DNA from: Mucilaginibacter sp.
GTDB taxonomy: Bacteria > Bacteroidota > Bacteroidia > Sphingobacteriales > Sphingobacteriaceae
DNA length: 44,948 nt
Direction: 5' to 3'
Assembly (NCBI GenBank): GCA_028287805.1
Contig: JAQBOY010000099.1
Location: forward strand, 1 to 44,948
Made by a program: the position numbers and the translations under genes. Numbering within the stretch: the first letter of the stretch is position 1; every line of letters begins with the position of its first letter. Under the pieces are notes generated by a model that ran no database searches, had not been told where the DNA came from, and saw only the letters and a program-made list of their open reading frames with translations. This document shows positions 8,502 through 17,103 of this stretch, one piece after another.

Positions 8502-9830
8502 TTATTGGGGCGAATATATGCGATAGTTACCGCTAACGTGCAACATGCTCATCATATATAATAAACCGTCATAATAACGCTCAACCCATTCATGTGGGAC
8601 AGGCTCGTTCCAAAGCGCTTCAATAAATTCTTTTCGTAGCTCAGGCTTTGTTGCAGCCATTGCAGAAGCACCATTTGTTGCAATAAGCCCGCTTGCATGC
8701 CGTGTGCCTGCAGGTGTTGTTATTGGGTCGCCGTTAAGCTTATACTGGTCTCCATAAGTATCCATCCCTTTTGATGCGAAAAATGACAATATACGATCGC
8801 TTAACTGTTGTTCGCGCACGTCTTTTTGCCACCATACCCAATCAACTGCCCAGTTACTTTGTGTTCTCCATGAATCAAAAGAGAAATTACTTATCCTTGT
8901 TCCTCTTGCCATCGGTGTGCCATCAAAATTAGATTGATCAGGAGCAAGGCCGGTTGCCGGATTAGTTGCTTTTACAAAGAAATTACGACTGGTATCGGCT
9001 GCAGCTGCCCAAAAAGCTCTGTCTTCTTTCGGCCCCCAGCGTGCCCATAATTCGTAAAACGCCGGTAAATGATAAGAAGCGTCTGTAAAATTACCGCTTT
9101 TTACATCCGGAACAAATTTGATTATTTTATGCTCTTCATTTACCATTGTACTCAATGTACGCGGGCCAAACTTGGTACTACCCGATTTCTGCTCACGATG
9201 GCGCATCGCCGTTAATATCTTGTCTGCCCAAGCATGATAATCATAAATACCTTTACCATTACCCCAACGGCCCGAAGCAAAATAAAGTGCCATTACATAA
9301 TACGACTCACCATCAGGGGCAGGAGTTTCCTCTAAAGCTTCACCCTTACGGTTTAAGTGCCATGAAAAATAACCTTCTGATGGATGGTTTTTATCGCTGA
9401 TGTACATATAGGTCATGCAATAGTTCCATATAGCGTCAAACTCCTTTTTCTTATTCATTTGCACAGCAATCATCATCCCGTATGACATGCCTTCGGTACG
9501 TATATCATAATGCGGTACATCAGACACATACATTAACGGTCCGTTTTCATTTTTGCCGGCATCAAAAGCGGTTGCATGCGCTGTATCGCCATGAAAAAGC
9601 TGTTTAAAAGCGGCGTCCAGCTTATAGGTAATATCTTTATCGCTATGCCCGTACTCTTTAAAAAAGTTTCGGTATTTTTTGGTTTTGTAATACCCGGAGC
9701 CATCACTCAGTTTCACCTCCTGACCCATTACCTCGATAGATTGAATGGGAATGATCAATACTAAAATTGCTATCCTGCAAGCTGTAAACAGCCTGAAGGA
9801 TAGCAATTTTTCTGTTAAGGTATTTTGCAT
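8502..9830 (-). CDS. GH8 glycosidase, probable reducing-end xylose-releasing exo-oligoxylanase
   Basis: 442 residues from the ATG at 9830 (a TTG at 9851 would add seven residues and is less likely). A hydrophobic N-terminal segment (about 17-36) looks like a signal peptide. The motif YDIRTEGMSYGMM contains the general-acid glutamate E113, and DGESYYVMALYFAS and TDASYHLPAFYELWARWG are further GH8 landmarks. Overall resemblance is to Rex-type enzymes, which remove xylose from the reducing end of xylo-oligosaccharides; endo-xylanase is the alternative. It lies 33 bp downstream of the GH3 gene on the same strand, so the two probably form an operon for xylo-oligosaccharide breakdown. Confidence 0.88.
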   Translation of the reverse strand: MQNTLTEKLLSFRLFTACRIAILVLIIPIQSIEVMGQEVKLSDGSGYYKTKKYRNFFKEYGHSDKDITYKLDAAFKQLFHGDTAHATAFDAGKNENGPLMYVSDVPHYDIRTEGMSYGMMIAVQMNKKKEFDAIWNYCMTYMYISDKNHPSEGYFSWHLNRKGEALEETPAPDGESYYVMALYFASGRWGNGKGIYDYHAWADKILTAMRHREQKSGSTKFGPRTLSTMVNEEHKIIKFVPDVKSGNFTDASYHLPAFYELWARWGPKEDRAFWAAAADTSRNFFVKATNPATGLAPDQSNFDGTPMARGTRISNFSFDSWRTQSNWAVDWVWWQKDVREQQLSDRILSFFASKGMDTYGDQYKLNGDPITTPAGTRHASGLIATNGASAMAATKPELRKEFIEALWNEPVPHEWVERYYDGLLYMMSMLHVSGNYRIYSPQ

Positions 9831-9863
9831 ATCTTGATTGTTTGTAAGCAATAATTTATTCCA

Positions 9864-12080
9864 TTAAATAATTGATACAGTTTTTGATACGGTTTTTTTG
9901 CTGGCAGTAGTTTGGGCATCAGGCTGGCTTCCTCCTACACTAATCATCAATTTACCTTTAACCGCTTTACTGTTGCCATCATTATCTACTAATGCTAAGT
10001 CTTCCGGACTTAATTCAAATTTGATGATCTTGCTTTGGCCAGCCTTTAAAAAGTTTCTTTCAAATCCTTTTAAAGCTCTTATAGGCGCTTTCATACCCGT
10101 ATTTGAATGTGAAATATAAAGTTCAGTAACTTCTTCTCCATCTATTTTACCGGTATTGGTAACTTTTACACTAACCATGTTTTTTTTACCTGATTGTATA
10201 GCGGCAGGAGTGGTTAACATATCATATTTAAAAGTGGTATAACTTAAGCCATAGCCGAAACCATATAATGGCTGACCGTTAAAGTAACGATAGGTACGGT
10301 TATTCATAGAATAATCTTCAAATGAACCTAAGTCACTGTCGCTTTTATAAAATGTTACCGGTAAACGGCCTGCGGGGTTGTAATCGCCAAATAACACATC
10401 AGCAATTGCGGTTCCCGCGTCCTGACCACCATACCAGGCGTTTACTATAGCAGGAATATTTTCTGATTCCCATGGCATAGCTATTGCCGAACCGGTCATC
10501 ATCACAAAAACAACAGGTTTACCGGTTGCTTTCAGCTCTTTTAATAATTGAGTTTGTACGGCAGGTAACAAAATTGAAGTACGGTCGCCACCGGTAAATC
10601 CTGGTTTATTTACCCGCATTTCCTCGCCTTCCAACTGTGGGGCTATACCACCAACATAAACAATTACATCCGCATCTTTAACGCTATCAACCATAGCCTT
10701 AATATTGGGGTTAGGATCAACAAAATCAATTCCCTTTTTATAAACAACCTCAGTACCAGGACCTAATTTTGCTTTTATGCCCTGCAAGGCGGTAACCCGT
10801 TGTGTAGGGATACCGTTATAATTACCCAATATGCTTAACTGGTTATCAGCATTTGGCCCTAATACAGCTATTTTCTTCAGATTTTTACTTAATGGTAAAA
10901 GATGATTTTGGTTTTTTAACAATACAATAGATTGGCGGGCCATTTTTAAAGCCAGCGCATGGTGCGCAGGGCTTTCTAATTCAGTAATCGGAATCTGGCG
11001 GTATTTTACCTGCTCTGCCGGGTCAAATAAACCTAAACGGAAACGAATGGTAAACAGTCTTTTAACAGATGTATTAATCTGATCTTCAGTTATTTTTTTG
11101 TCCTTTACAGCCTGTACTAATGATTTATAAGTAACTCTTCCGCATTCAACATCTGTGCCATGTAATACCGCGTCTGCTGCAGCACTTTCCGCATCAGCTG
11201 AGGTTTGATGGGTATTGGGTTGGTAAAAATCGTCAATGGCGCCACAGTCAGAAGTAAGGTAACCTGTAAAATGCCATTTATCACGTAAAATAGTGTTTAA
11301 TAGCAAGTCGCTGCCACAGCATGGCTGGCCTCTGAAAGCATTATAAGCACACATCACCCCTGCCACTTTTGCCTTTACCACCAAATTTTTAAAAGCCGGC
11401 AGGTAAGTATCCCATAGGTCATGATCACTTACATCTATGTTAAATTTATGCCTTGAAGATTCAGGTCCGCTATGTACAGCATAATGTTTTGCGCAAGCTG
11501 CTGACATTAAATACTTAGGGTCATCACCCTGCAAACCGGTCACAAAAGCATTACCCAGGCTGCCGGTTAAAAACGGATCTTCTCCATAAGTTTCCTGTCC
11601 CCTGCCCCATCTTGGGTCACGGAAAATATTAATATTAGGCGACCAGTAAGTTAAAGCGGTGTATTGTGTATGAATGTTTTTTTTAAGGCTTTCATTGTTA
11701 ATGGCACGACCTTCAACAGCTATATAATTAGCCATTTGATGCACGGAGCGCTGGTCAAATGTTGCAGCATTGGCAACAGCCTGCGGATAAACAGTGGTTT
11801 TATAATACCTGTTGGCACGTGCAACACCATGTAAAGCTTCATTCCACCAGTTAAATTCAGGAATACCTAAACGGTCAATTGCCGGAGCTGCATTAAGCAT
11901 CTGGCCAACTTTTTCTTCCAGTGTCATTTTGGATACCAGATCATTTACCCGTGCTTCAATTGATAAAGCAGGGTCCTGAAATTTGTATTGATATTTTTTT
12001 TTCGTTACCAGCGCTAAGGTTGGTAATAGTAATACTATAAGCAGTAACAGGCTTAATTTGTTAGTAAACAACTTTTTCAT
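9864..12080 (-). CDS. GH3 glycosidase, beta-xylosidase-like
   Basis: 738 residues. A hydrophobic leader (about 8-25) suggests export. The N-terminal TIM-barrel domain holds WWNEALHGVAR, RDPRWGRGQETYGEDPFL, AKHY and the nucleophile motif TSDCGAI (D278). The second alpha/beta domain follows (about 380-600), then a fibronectin-III-like domain (about 640-720). The SDCGAI context and PRWGRGQETYGEDP are characteristic of the xylosidase/arabinofuranosidase branch of GH3, though beta-glucosidase cannot be excluded. It is first gene of a likely GH3-GH8 operon, divergent from the exported YhcH gene at 12323. The shared 242-bp spacer carries a LacI-like palindrome. Confidence 0.92.
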   Translation of the reverse strand: MKKLFTNKLSLLLLIVLLLPTLALVTKKKYQYKFQDPALSIEARVNDLVSKMTLEEKVGQMLNAAPAIDRLGIPEFNWWNEALHGVARANRYYKTTVYPQAVANAATFDQRSVHQMANYIAVEGRAINNESLKKNIHTQYTALTYWSPNINIFRDPRWGRGQETYGEDPFLTGSLGNAFVTGLQGDDPKYLMSAACAKHYAVHSGPESSRHKFNIDVSDHDLWDTYLPAFKNLVVKAKVAGVMCAYNAFRGQPCCGSDLLLNTILRDKWHFTGYLTSDCGAIDDFYQPNTHQTSADAESAAADAVLHGTDVECGRVTYKSLVQAVKDKKITEDQINTSVKRLFTIRFRLGLFDPAEQVKYRQIPITELESPAHHALALKMARQSIVLLKNQNHLLPLSKNLKKIAVLGPNADNQLSILGNYNGIPTQRVTALQGIKAKLGPGTEVVYKKGIDFVDPNPNIKAMVDSVKDADVIVYVGGIAPQLEGEEMRVNKPGFTGGDRTSILLPAVQTQLLKELKATGKPVVFVMMTGSAIAMPWESENIPAIVNAWYGGQDAGTAIADVLFGDYNPAGRLPVTFYKSDSDLGSFEDYSMNNRTYRYFNGQPLYGFGYGLSYTTFKYDMLTTPAAIQSGKKNMVSVKVTNTGKIDGEEVTELYISHSNTGMKAPIRALKGFERNFLKAGQSKIIKFELSPEDLALVDNDGNSKAVKGKLMISVGGSQPDAQTTASKKTVSKTVSII

Positions 12081-12220
12081 TTTTTATTATTATTGGTTCA
12101 ATTGGCTATAGTGTGATATTTAACTGCAATCAGGACGTTACTTATAGAAGTATAAGCTAATTACAAGGTTACTTAATAAGTTTATTGGTTTATTTTTTAA
12201 AAGTATAAATAAAAAAAGGT

Positions 12221-12240
12221 TCTCGCAATCGATTGCGGGA
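12221..12240. promoter_or_regulatory. LacI-type operator palindrome (class A)
   Basis: A 20-bp dyad with 9 of 10 pairs and a central CG; the inner 14 bases CGCAATCGATTGCG are a perfect palindrome. It sits in the divergent spacer, 141 bp upstream of the GH3 start and 83 bp upstream of the YhcH start. A related site, sharing AATCGATTGC, precedes the transporter at 13046-14413. Symmetry and central CG are typical of LacI-family operators; the regulator itself is not in the window. Confidence 0.65.
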
Positions 12241-12322
12241 ATTTTATTTTTTCACTTTTTTATGAACCTATTGGAATTAAATAAAAAAGTATTATTTTGA
12301 CAAATTATAAACCAATTAATAT

Positions 12323-12952
12323 ATGAGAAACCTGTCAACGTACAATAGCCTGGCTATTTTAACTGCTTTTTTATTGATGAGCAGTGTAGCTTTATCACAA
12401 AAAACTAACCCCGCGAACTGGAATAAAAAAACAGCCGACAAATGGGTTAAAAGTAAGGCATGGGCTCCTGACCTGAAAATTCAGCTCGATCCGTCAGTTA
12501 ATAGTGTGGAGTTTGCCAAACAATATAATGCTAATAAAGCCGACTGGGATAAAGCATTTGATTTTTTAGAAAAACAGGATCTGGCCAATTTAAAACCCGG
12601 TAAATATCCAATTGACGGTGATAATGTATATGCACTGGTATCCAATGACCCGCTAAAGGAACCTGCCCAATCAAACTGGGAAGATCATCATAACTATGTT
12701 GACCTGCATTATGTAATTGAAGGCGCAGAAAAAATAGGTACAACACCGTTTACAAATGTTAAAGAAGTGGTAACACCATTTGATGAAACCAAGGATATTG
12801 GTTTTTATAAATACGATAATGGCGATTACTATACAGCCACCCCTAAAAACTTTTTTCTTTTCTTTCCTGCAGAGGCACATCGCCCGCATTTAAAGCTGGA
12901 TGGTTATGATAAAGCAAAAAAGGTAGTTATTAAAATCAGGATGGCTAAATAG
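12323..12952 (+). CDS. Exported YhcH/YjgK/YiaL-family protein (copy 1)
   Basis: 209 residues: a signal peptide (about 1-25, ending VALSQ), a lysine/tryptophan-rich linker, then a YhcH domain (about 60-208). The conserved elements are LKPGKYPIDGDNVYA, NWEDHHNYVDLHYVIEGAEKIG and FFLFFPAEAHRPHL, which include the likely metal ligands (Glu, His, and the His of AHRP). The E. coli member NanQ (YhcH) is reported as a sialic acid anomerase, so a sugar-ring-opening or anomerase role is plausible. Export to the periplasm is unusual because characterised members are cytoplasmic. It is convergent with an ACS transporter across a bidirectional terminator, and a second such module lies at 20987-22972. Confidence 0.9.
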   Translation: MRNLSTYNSLAILTAFLLMSSVALSQKTNPANWNKKTADKWVKSKAWAPDLKIQLDPSVNSVEFAKQYNANKADWDKAFDFLEKQDLANLKPGKYPIDGDNVYALVSNDPLKEPAQSNWEDHHNYVDLHYVIEGAEKIGTTPFTNVKEVVTPFDETKDIGFYKYDNGDYYTATPKNFFLFFPAEAHRPHLKLDGYDKAKKVVIKIRMAK

Positions 12953-12980
12953 TATTATACATAATACCTTAGTAATAAAA

Positions 12981-13018
12981 AAAACAGCGGTTGGGTTTAA
13001 AACCCAACCGCTGTTTTT
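12981..13018. terminator. Bidirectional Rho-independent terminator
   Basis: The stem AACAGCGGTTGGGTTT pairs with its complement downstream around a few A/T bases, flanked by an A-run on the left and a T-run on the right. It lies between two convergent genes (YhcH copy 1 ending 12952 and transporter 1 ending 13046) and can serve both strands. Confidence 0.93.
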
Positions 13019-13045
13019 TATTAACTCAAATATTTAAATGATTAA

Positions 13046-14413
13046 TTAAATGGCTATAACCTGTTTTTTAGCAGTAAGCGCCCTGATAATTATCCAGGCT
13101 ACTATATAAGTAAGTGCACAAAAAGTAAATAATATGGTATATGCGATATTTGGAGTTGCAGCATAATAATCTGTTAGCCTGCCTACCAGTTTTTGGATCA
13201 GGAATCCACCAACGCCACTTCCTAAACCACCTATGCCTATTACCGAACCAATAGCTTTTTTAGGGAAAAAGTCTGACACGGTAGTAAAAAGATTGGCTGA
13301 CCATGCCTGATGCGCGGCAGCACCCAAACATAAAACCATAATAGCTAACACAGAGGCATTGCTGCCAAAGTTTTCTTTATTCCCGAAATATTGAATGCTT
13401 AATAATGATAATGGCAATAACGCGATGATGAACATAGCACGCATACGTGCACTGTAAACCGTCATTCCTTTACTAATAAAAAACATAGGTAAACTTCCGC
13501 CAAAAAGGCTTCCTATAATTGATATGCCATAAACAATAAATGTGGGCCACTTTAATTGTTCAGTGCTCATGTTAAACTGTTTATGCAAGTAATCCGGCAG
13601 CCAAAAAAGCAGGAAATACCATACACCATCAGTAAGAAATTTACCCATAAAAAACGCCCATGTTTGCGGAAAGGTCAGTAGCTTCCACCAGGATACCTTT
13701 TCCCGTACTGCCACATCTTCTGATGGCCCTACATGTGCAACAAGGTCATCCGTTTGAACATCATCACTATGAATATAGTCAAATTCTTCTTTGGTTAATT
13801 GTTTAGACTTTGCAGGGGTATTATATAACAAGAACCAAAATAACAGCCATATAAATCCAAATCCGCCCGTTAACAGGTAAGCCATTTTATAGCCGGTTAT
13901 TAACCCGAAATATGCCAGGCACCAGGGCACAAATAAGGCGGCTACCATAGCTCCTAAATTGGTACCGCTGTTAAAAATACCGGTAGCCAAAGCCCGTTCT
14001 TTTTTAGGGAACCATTCAGCTACTGTTTTAATTGATGCGGGAAAATTTCCTGCTTCACCAATGCCAAATAAACTCCTGATTATAGCATTAACTGCAACCG
14101 AGCTGCCAGAAAAAGCATTCAGCATACCAAAAATTGACCATATAATTAATGAAAGTGCGAGGCCCAGTTTAGTGCCTATCCTATCAATCAATAAACCTGA
14201 AAAAATGGTAATAACAGAATAAAACAGGGTGAATAAACCGGTTACTGTGCTATAGTCAGAATTACTCCAGCCAAATCCGCCCTTATCTACAGGCGTAGAT
14301 AAAAAAACTTTTAAATAACTAATTACCTGGCGATCAACATAATTAATGGTGGTAGAAAAAAGAAGAAGGGATATAATTACCCATCTGTATTTTCCCATAC
14401 GGCTTTCTTTCAT
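13046..14413 (-). CDS. MFS transporter, ACS family, hexuronate (ExuT)-like (copy 1)
   Basis: 455 residues with about 12 transmembrane helices. The ACS-family signature is clear: NYVDRQVISYL in helix 1 and the segment IGEAGNFPASIKTVAEWFPK followed by ERALATGIFNSGTNLGA. Close family members carry galacturonate and glucuronate across the inner membrane by proton symport. The neighbouring KDPG aldolase and KDG kinase fit a uronate substrate. A class-A LacI-like site lies 38 bp upstream of the start codon. A paralogue with the same core motifs is at 21620-22972. The exact substrate is inferred. Confidence 0.92.
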   Translation of the reverse strand: MKESRMGKYRWVIISLLLFSTTINYVDRQVISYLKVFLSTPVDKGGFGWSNSDYSTVTGLFTLFYSVITIFSGLLIDRIGTKLGLALSLIIWSIFGMLNAFSGSSVAVNAIIRSLFGIGEAGNFPASIKTVAEWFPKKERALATGIFNSGTNLGAMVAALFVPWCLAYFGLITGYKMAYLLTGGFGFIWLLFWFLLYNTPAKSKQLTKEEFDYIHSDDVQTDDLVAHVGPSEDVAVREKVSWWKLLTFPQTWAFFMGKFLTDGVWYFLLFWLPDYLHKQFNMSTEQLKWPTFIVYGISIIGSLFGGSLPMFFISKGMTVYSARMRAMFIIALLPLSLLSIQYFGNKENFGSNASVLAIMVLCLGAAAHQAWSANLFTTVSDFFPKKAIGSVIGIGGLGSGVGGFLIQKLVGRLTDYYAATPNIAYTILFTFCALTYIVAWIIIRALTAKKQVIAI

Positions 14414-14450
14414 AATTGGATTAAATTGGTTTCTATAATTGATTGGTTAT

Positions 14451-14468
14451 ACTGGAATCGATTGCAAT
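14451..14468. promoter_or_regulatory. Probable LacI-type operator (class A, imperfect)
   Basis: The site centres on the palindrome AATCGATT (14456-14463) with partly symmetric flanks, and shares AATCGATTGC with the 12221-12240 palindrome. It lies about 38 bp upstream of transporter 1, where a repressor could block transcription. The flanking symmetry is weaker than at the 12221 site. Confidence 0.5.
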
Positions 14469-14540
14469 CTAATTATAAAAACCAAATTTCACCACACAGT
14501 CACCATATTTTTATAACTGGATTTTAATTGAATAAATAAA

Positions 14541-15200
14541 TTATCTGCTGGCTTTTACTATTTCAATAGCTTGTTTAGTAGCCGCAGTTAACTCCTCATA
14601 TTTTTTCCCTTCCATCAGCTCTTTGCTAATCAGCTTACTTCCCATTCCAACTGCGCAAACACCCGCTTTAAACCATGCACCAATATTTTCTTTATTTAGC
14701 TCAACCCCACCTGTTGGCATAAATAAAAGATTGGGAAACAATTCTTTAACAGCTGATAAAAATGCCGGGCCTAAAATATTTCCCGGGAATAATTTAACCA
14801 CTTTAGCGCCCAAATTTTCCGCGTTTATAATTTCAGAAGGCGTCATACAACCCGGCACCCAAAGCAAATCATGTTTATTTGCCACATGTATCACATCTTC
14901 AACTAATCCCGGGCTTATAATATAATCGGCGCCTGCATCAATAAAAGCCTGCGCGCTTGCAGCATCTTTTATTGTTCCAATACCTAAATACATCCCTCCT
15001 AATTCTTTATCACAAACCTCACGCAGCCTGGCAAAATTTTTCAAAGCTGCCTCTCCACGATTAGTGTATTCAACAGTTCTTATATCGGCTTTATATAAAG
15101 CATGTAAAATATTTATACTAACTTCTGTATCCTTGTTAAAATACAATGGTAATATACCTTGCTCTGGTATAAGATTTAAAATTGTTGCCTTTTTATTCAT
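14541..15200 (-). CDS. eda: KDPG/KHG aldolase
   Basis: 219 residues, class I aldolase of the Eda/KdgA family. It cleaves 2-keto-3-deoxy-6-phosphogluconate to pyruvate and glyceraldehyde-3-phosphate. The Schiff-base lysine is K136 in AKVVKLFPGN, and the catalytic glutamate is E45 in TVEYTNRGEAAL. The phosphate-binding glycine segments FMPTGGV and VGMGSKL are also present. No signal peptide; cytoplasmic. It is divergent from KDG kinase, and the 201-bp spacer carries a class-B LacI-like operator 70 bp upstream of this start. The two genes together form the lower half of uronate catabolism. Confidence 0.95.
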   Translation of the reverse strand: MNKKATILNLIPEQGILPLYFNKDTEVSINILHALYKADIRTVEYTNRGEAALKNFARLREVCDKELGGMYLGIGTIKDAASAQAFIDAGADYIISPGLVEDVIHVANKHDLLWVPGCMTPSEIINAENLGAKVVKLFPGNILGPAFLSAVKELFPNLLFMPTGGVELNKENIGAWFKAGVCAVGMGSKLISKELMEGKKYEELTAATKQAIEIVKASR

Positions 15201-15270
15201 GTTATTGATATTTTGGGGTTAAATGTAAAAAGAAACATTTAATAACAGACGCTAAATAAGGGTAAAATGT

Positions 15271-15290
15271 TTACGCAAACGTTTAAGTAA
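15271..15290. promoter_or_regulatory. LacI-type operator (class B)
   Basis: TTACGCAAACGTTTAAGTAA pairs at 8 of 10 symmetric positions around a central CG. Its left half is identical to the stronger dyad at 23047-23068 over TTACGCAAACGT. It lies in the aldolase/KDG kinase divergent spacer, so one site could control both genes. Confidence 0.6.
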
Positions 15291-15328
15291 TTTTTATTTA
15301 AAAACTTCGTAATTAGTTATGTTTAGTG

Positions 15329-15336
15329 TAATTTTG
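15329..15336 (+). promoter_or_regulatory. Candidate -7 promoter box for KDG kinase
   Basis: TAATTTTG matches TAnnTTTG, lies 65 bases upstream of the KDG kinase ATG, and is 38 bp downstream of the class-B operator. No good -33 TTTG is seen. The same octamer occurs before the YhcH gene at 20987. Confidence 0.35.
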
Positions 15337-15401
15337 ACCACTACGGGTAAGTGTAGAAGCATTTATAAACCTATTTTTCAATTTTAAAAATATTAATTTC
15401 G

Positions 15402-16427
15402 ATGTCTAAAAAAGTCGTAACACTGGGAGAAATAATGTTGAGGTTATCAACTCCTGATTTCAAAAGATTTGTACAAGCTGATTCATTTGACGTTACTTAT
15501 GGTGGCGGAGAAGCAAACGTTGCAGCAGCACTTTGCAACTACGGATTAAACGGAACATTTGTATCTAAAGTACCGGCAAACCCAATTGGTCAGGCTGCTA
15601 TCAACCACTTACGCCGCTATGGTGTAGACACCCAGTTTGTTGCCCGTGGCGGAAAACGTTTAGGCATCTATTTTTTAGAAACAGGTGCTTCCATGCGTGC
15701 CTCACAAGTAGTTTATGACCGTGCTGATGCTTCCATTTCTGAAGTTGACATCAGTGAATTCGATTTTGATAAAATATTAGAAGGTGCGGACTGGTTTCAT
15801 ACAACCGGTATCACTCCTGCACTGAGCGATAAAGCTGCTGAACTTACTTTGGCTGCTTTAAAAGCCGCTAAAGCCAAAGGCATAACTACCAGTATTGATT
15901 TGAACTACCGCAAAAAATTGTGGAGCAAAGAAAAGGCCCGCGAAGTAATGACCCGTTTATGCGAGTATGTGGATGTTTGTATTGGTAACGAAGAAGATGC
16001 CGATACTACCTTAGGCTTTAAAAGCGCCGGTACTGATGTTACCAAAGGCGAATTAAATCTGGATGGTTATAAAGATGTGTTTAAACAAATGAAAGATAAA
16101 TTTGGCTTTAAATATATTGCTTCTACTTTAAGAGAAAGCCATAGCGCATCTGATAACGGCTGGAGCGCATTGGTATATGATGGTACTGAATTTTATCATA
16201 GCAAACAATACGAAGTACGGATAGTTGACCGTGTGGGCAGCGGCGATTCATTTGCCAGCGGCTTTATATACGGTTTGGTTACCGGTTTAAAAATGAGCGA
16301 TGCCGCTGAGTTTGGTGTGGCAGCTTCAGCTATTAAACATACTATCCCCGGCGACTTAAACCATGCTACTTTAGCAGAAGTACAGGAATTAGTTAAGGGT
16401 GACGGTTCAGGAAGAGTACAGCGATAG
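15402..16427 (+). CDS. kdgK: 2-keto-3-deoxygluconate kinase (PfkB family)
   Basis: 341 residues, ribokinase/PfkB fold. It phosphorylates KDG to KDPG with ATP. The N-terminal substrate-binding region has GGGEANVAAALCNYG. The C-terminal anion hole and catalytic base are in DRVGSGDSFASGFIYGL, with D282 as base; GSGD replaces the more common GAGD. A cytoplasmic enzyme, encoded next to the KDPG aldolase that uses its product. A cytoplasmic YhcH gene follows 66 bp downstream on the same strand, separated by an inverted repeat. Confidence 0.94.
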   Translation: MSKKVVTLGEIMLRLSTPDFKRFVQADSFDVTYGGGEANVAAALCNYGLNGTFVSKVPANPIGQAAINHLRRYGVDTQFVARGGKRLGIYFLETGASMRASQVVYDRADASISEVDISEFDFDKILEGADWFHTTGITPALSDKAAELTLAALKAAKAKGITTSIDLNYRKKLWSKEKAREVMTRLCEYVDVCIGNEEDADTTLGFKSAGTDVTKGELNLDGYKDVFKQMKDKFGFKYIASTLRESHSASDNGWSALVYDGTEFYHSKQYEVRIVDRVGSGDSFASGFIYGLVTGLKMSDAAEFGVAASAIKHTIPGDLNHATLAEVQELVKGDGSGRVQR

Positions 16428-16435
16428 TTTTGAAT

Positions 16436-16477
16436 AGTCGATAGTCCATAGTAAACCTACACCGTGGACTATCGACT
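16436..16477. repeat. Perfect 13-bp inverted repeat
   Basis: AGTCGATAGTCCA (16436-16448) and its exact complement (16465-16477) flank a 16-nt loop between KDG kinase and the cytoplasmic YhcH gene. There is no T-run, so it is not an intrinsic terminator of the usual kind. It may be a small intergenic repeat or an mRNA-processing or stability hairpin within an operon. Confidence 0.75.
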
Positions 16478-16493
16478 CAAATAATAACAAATT

Positions 16494-16943
16494 ATGATCA
16501 TAGATACTTTAGCCAATGCTGAAAAATATTACGGCTTGCATAAAAATTTCAAGGCTGCATTTGAGTACCTGAACAACCAAAACCTGGAAGCGATGGAAGT
16601 GGGCAAATACGATATTGCCGACGGCCTTAACGCTGGTGTAACTGAAAAGGATGGTGTAACCGCAGAAACTGCTGCTCAAAAATTTGAATGCCACAACAAA
16701 AATATTGATATACAGGTATGCATCAGCGGACATGAAACCATGGGATGGAAACCGCGTACAGATTGTACCCAACCCAAAGGTGAATATAATAACGAAAAGG
16801 ATGTATTGTTTTATGCTGATGCACCCGACATGCACTTCAGCTTAAAAGGCGGCCAGTTTGTTATTTTCTACCCGGATGATGTACATGCGCCTATGATAGG
16901 TGAAGGGCCTATCAAAAAAATGGTGGTAAAGGTGAAGATCTAA
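16494..16943 (+). CDS. Cytoplasmic YhcH/YjgK/YiaL-family protein
   Basis: 149 residues, the usual length of the family, with no signal peptide. Conserved elements are EVGKYDIADGLNAGV, KFECHNKNIDIQVCISG and FVIFYPDDVHAP, carrying the Glu/His metal-ligand positions. The family is tied to sugar-acid operons; E. coli NanQ acts as a sialic acid anomerase. Placement after KDG kinase suggests work on an intracellular uronate or a keto-deoxy acid. It is the third YhcH-type protein in the window and the only one without an export signal. Confidence 0.9.
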   Translation: MIIDTLANAEKYYGLHKNFKAAFEYLNNQNLEAMEVGKYDIADGLNAGVTEKDGVTAETAAQKFECHNKNIDIQVCISGHETMGWKPRTDCTQPKGEYNNEKDVLFYADAPDMHFSLKGGQFVIFYPDDVHAPMIGEGPIKKMVVKVKI

Positions 16944-16980
16944 CCTATAGATACACAATATTTTTACATTGAATAATTCT

Positions 16981-17018
16981 GGAGGCTGTACTATAAAATG
17001 GATAGCCTCCTTCTTTTT
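16981..17018 (+). terminator. Rho-independent terminator after YhcH
   Basis: GGAGGCT (16981-16987) pairs with AGCCTCC (17004-17010), and TTCTTTTT follows. It lies 38 bp past the YhcH stop and ends the KDG kinase/YhcH transcript. Confidence 0.75.
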
Positions 17019-17029
17019 AATCATGTTTA

Positions 17030-17049
17030 CGTTCATAATAACATGAACG
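17030..17049. repeat. Short inverted repeat
   Basis: CGTTCAT-AATAAC-ATGAACG is a perfect 7-bp dyad with a 6-base spacer, just past the YhcH terminator. The function is unknown; it could be a protein-binding site. Confidence 0.5.
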
Positions 17050-17103
17050 CCTGATGAACATTCATTAACAACTGAAAATCTAATAGAAATGCAGGAAGTT
17101 TTT

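Noticed and set aside
12221-12240. Palindrome followed by T-rich sequence read as a terminator
   Set aside because: It lies between divergent gene starts, has no loop, and shows the central CG of LacI-family operators.
16509-16835. A 108-codon minus-strand open frame
   Set aside because: It is antisense to the cytoplasmic YhcH gene and shows no recognisable domain.
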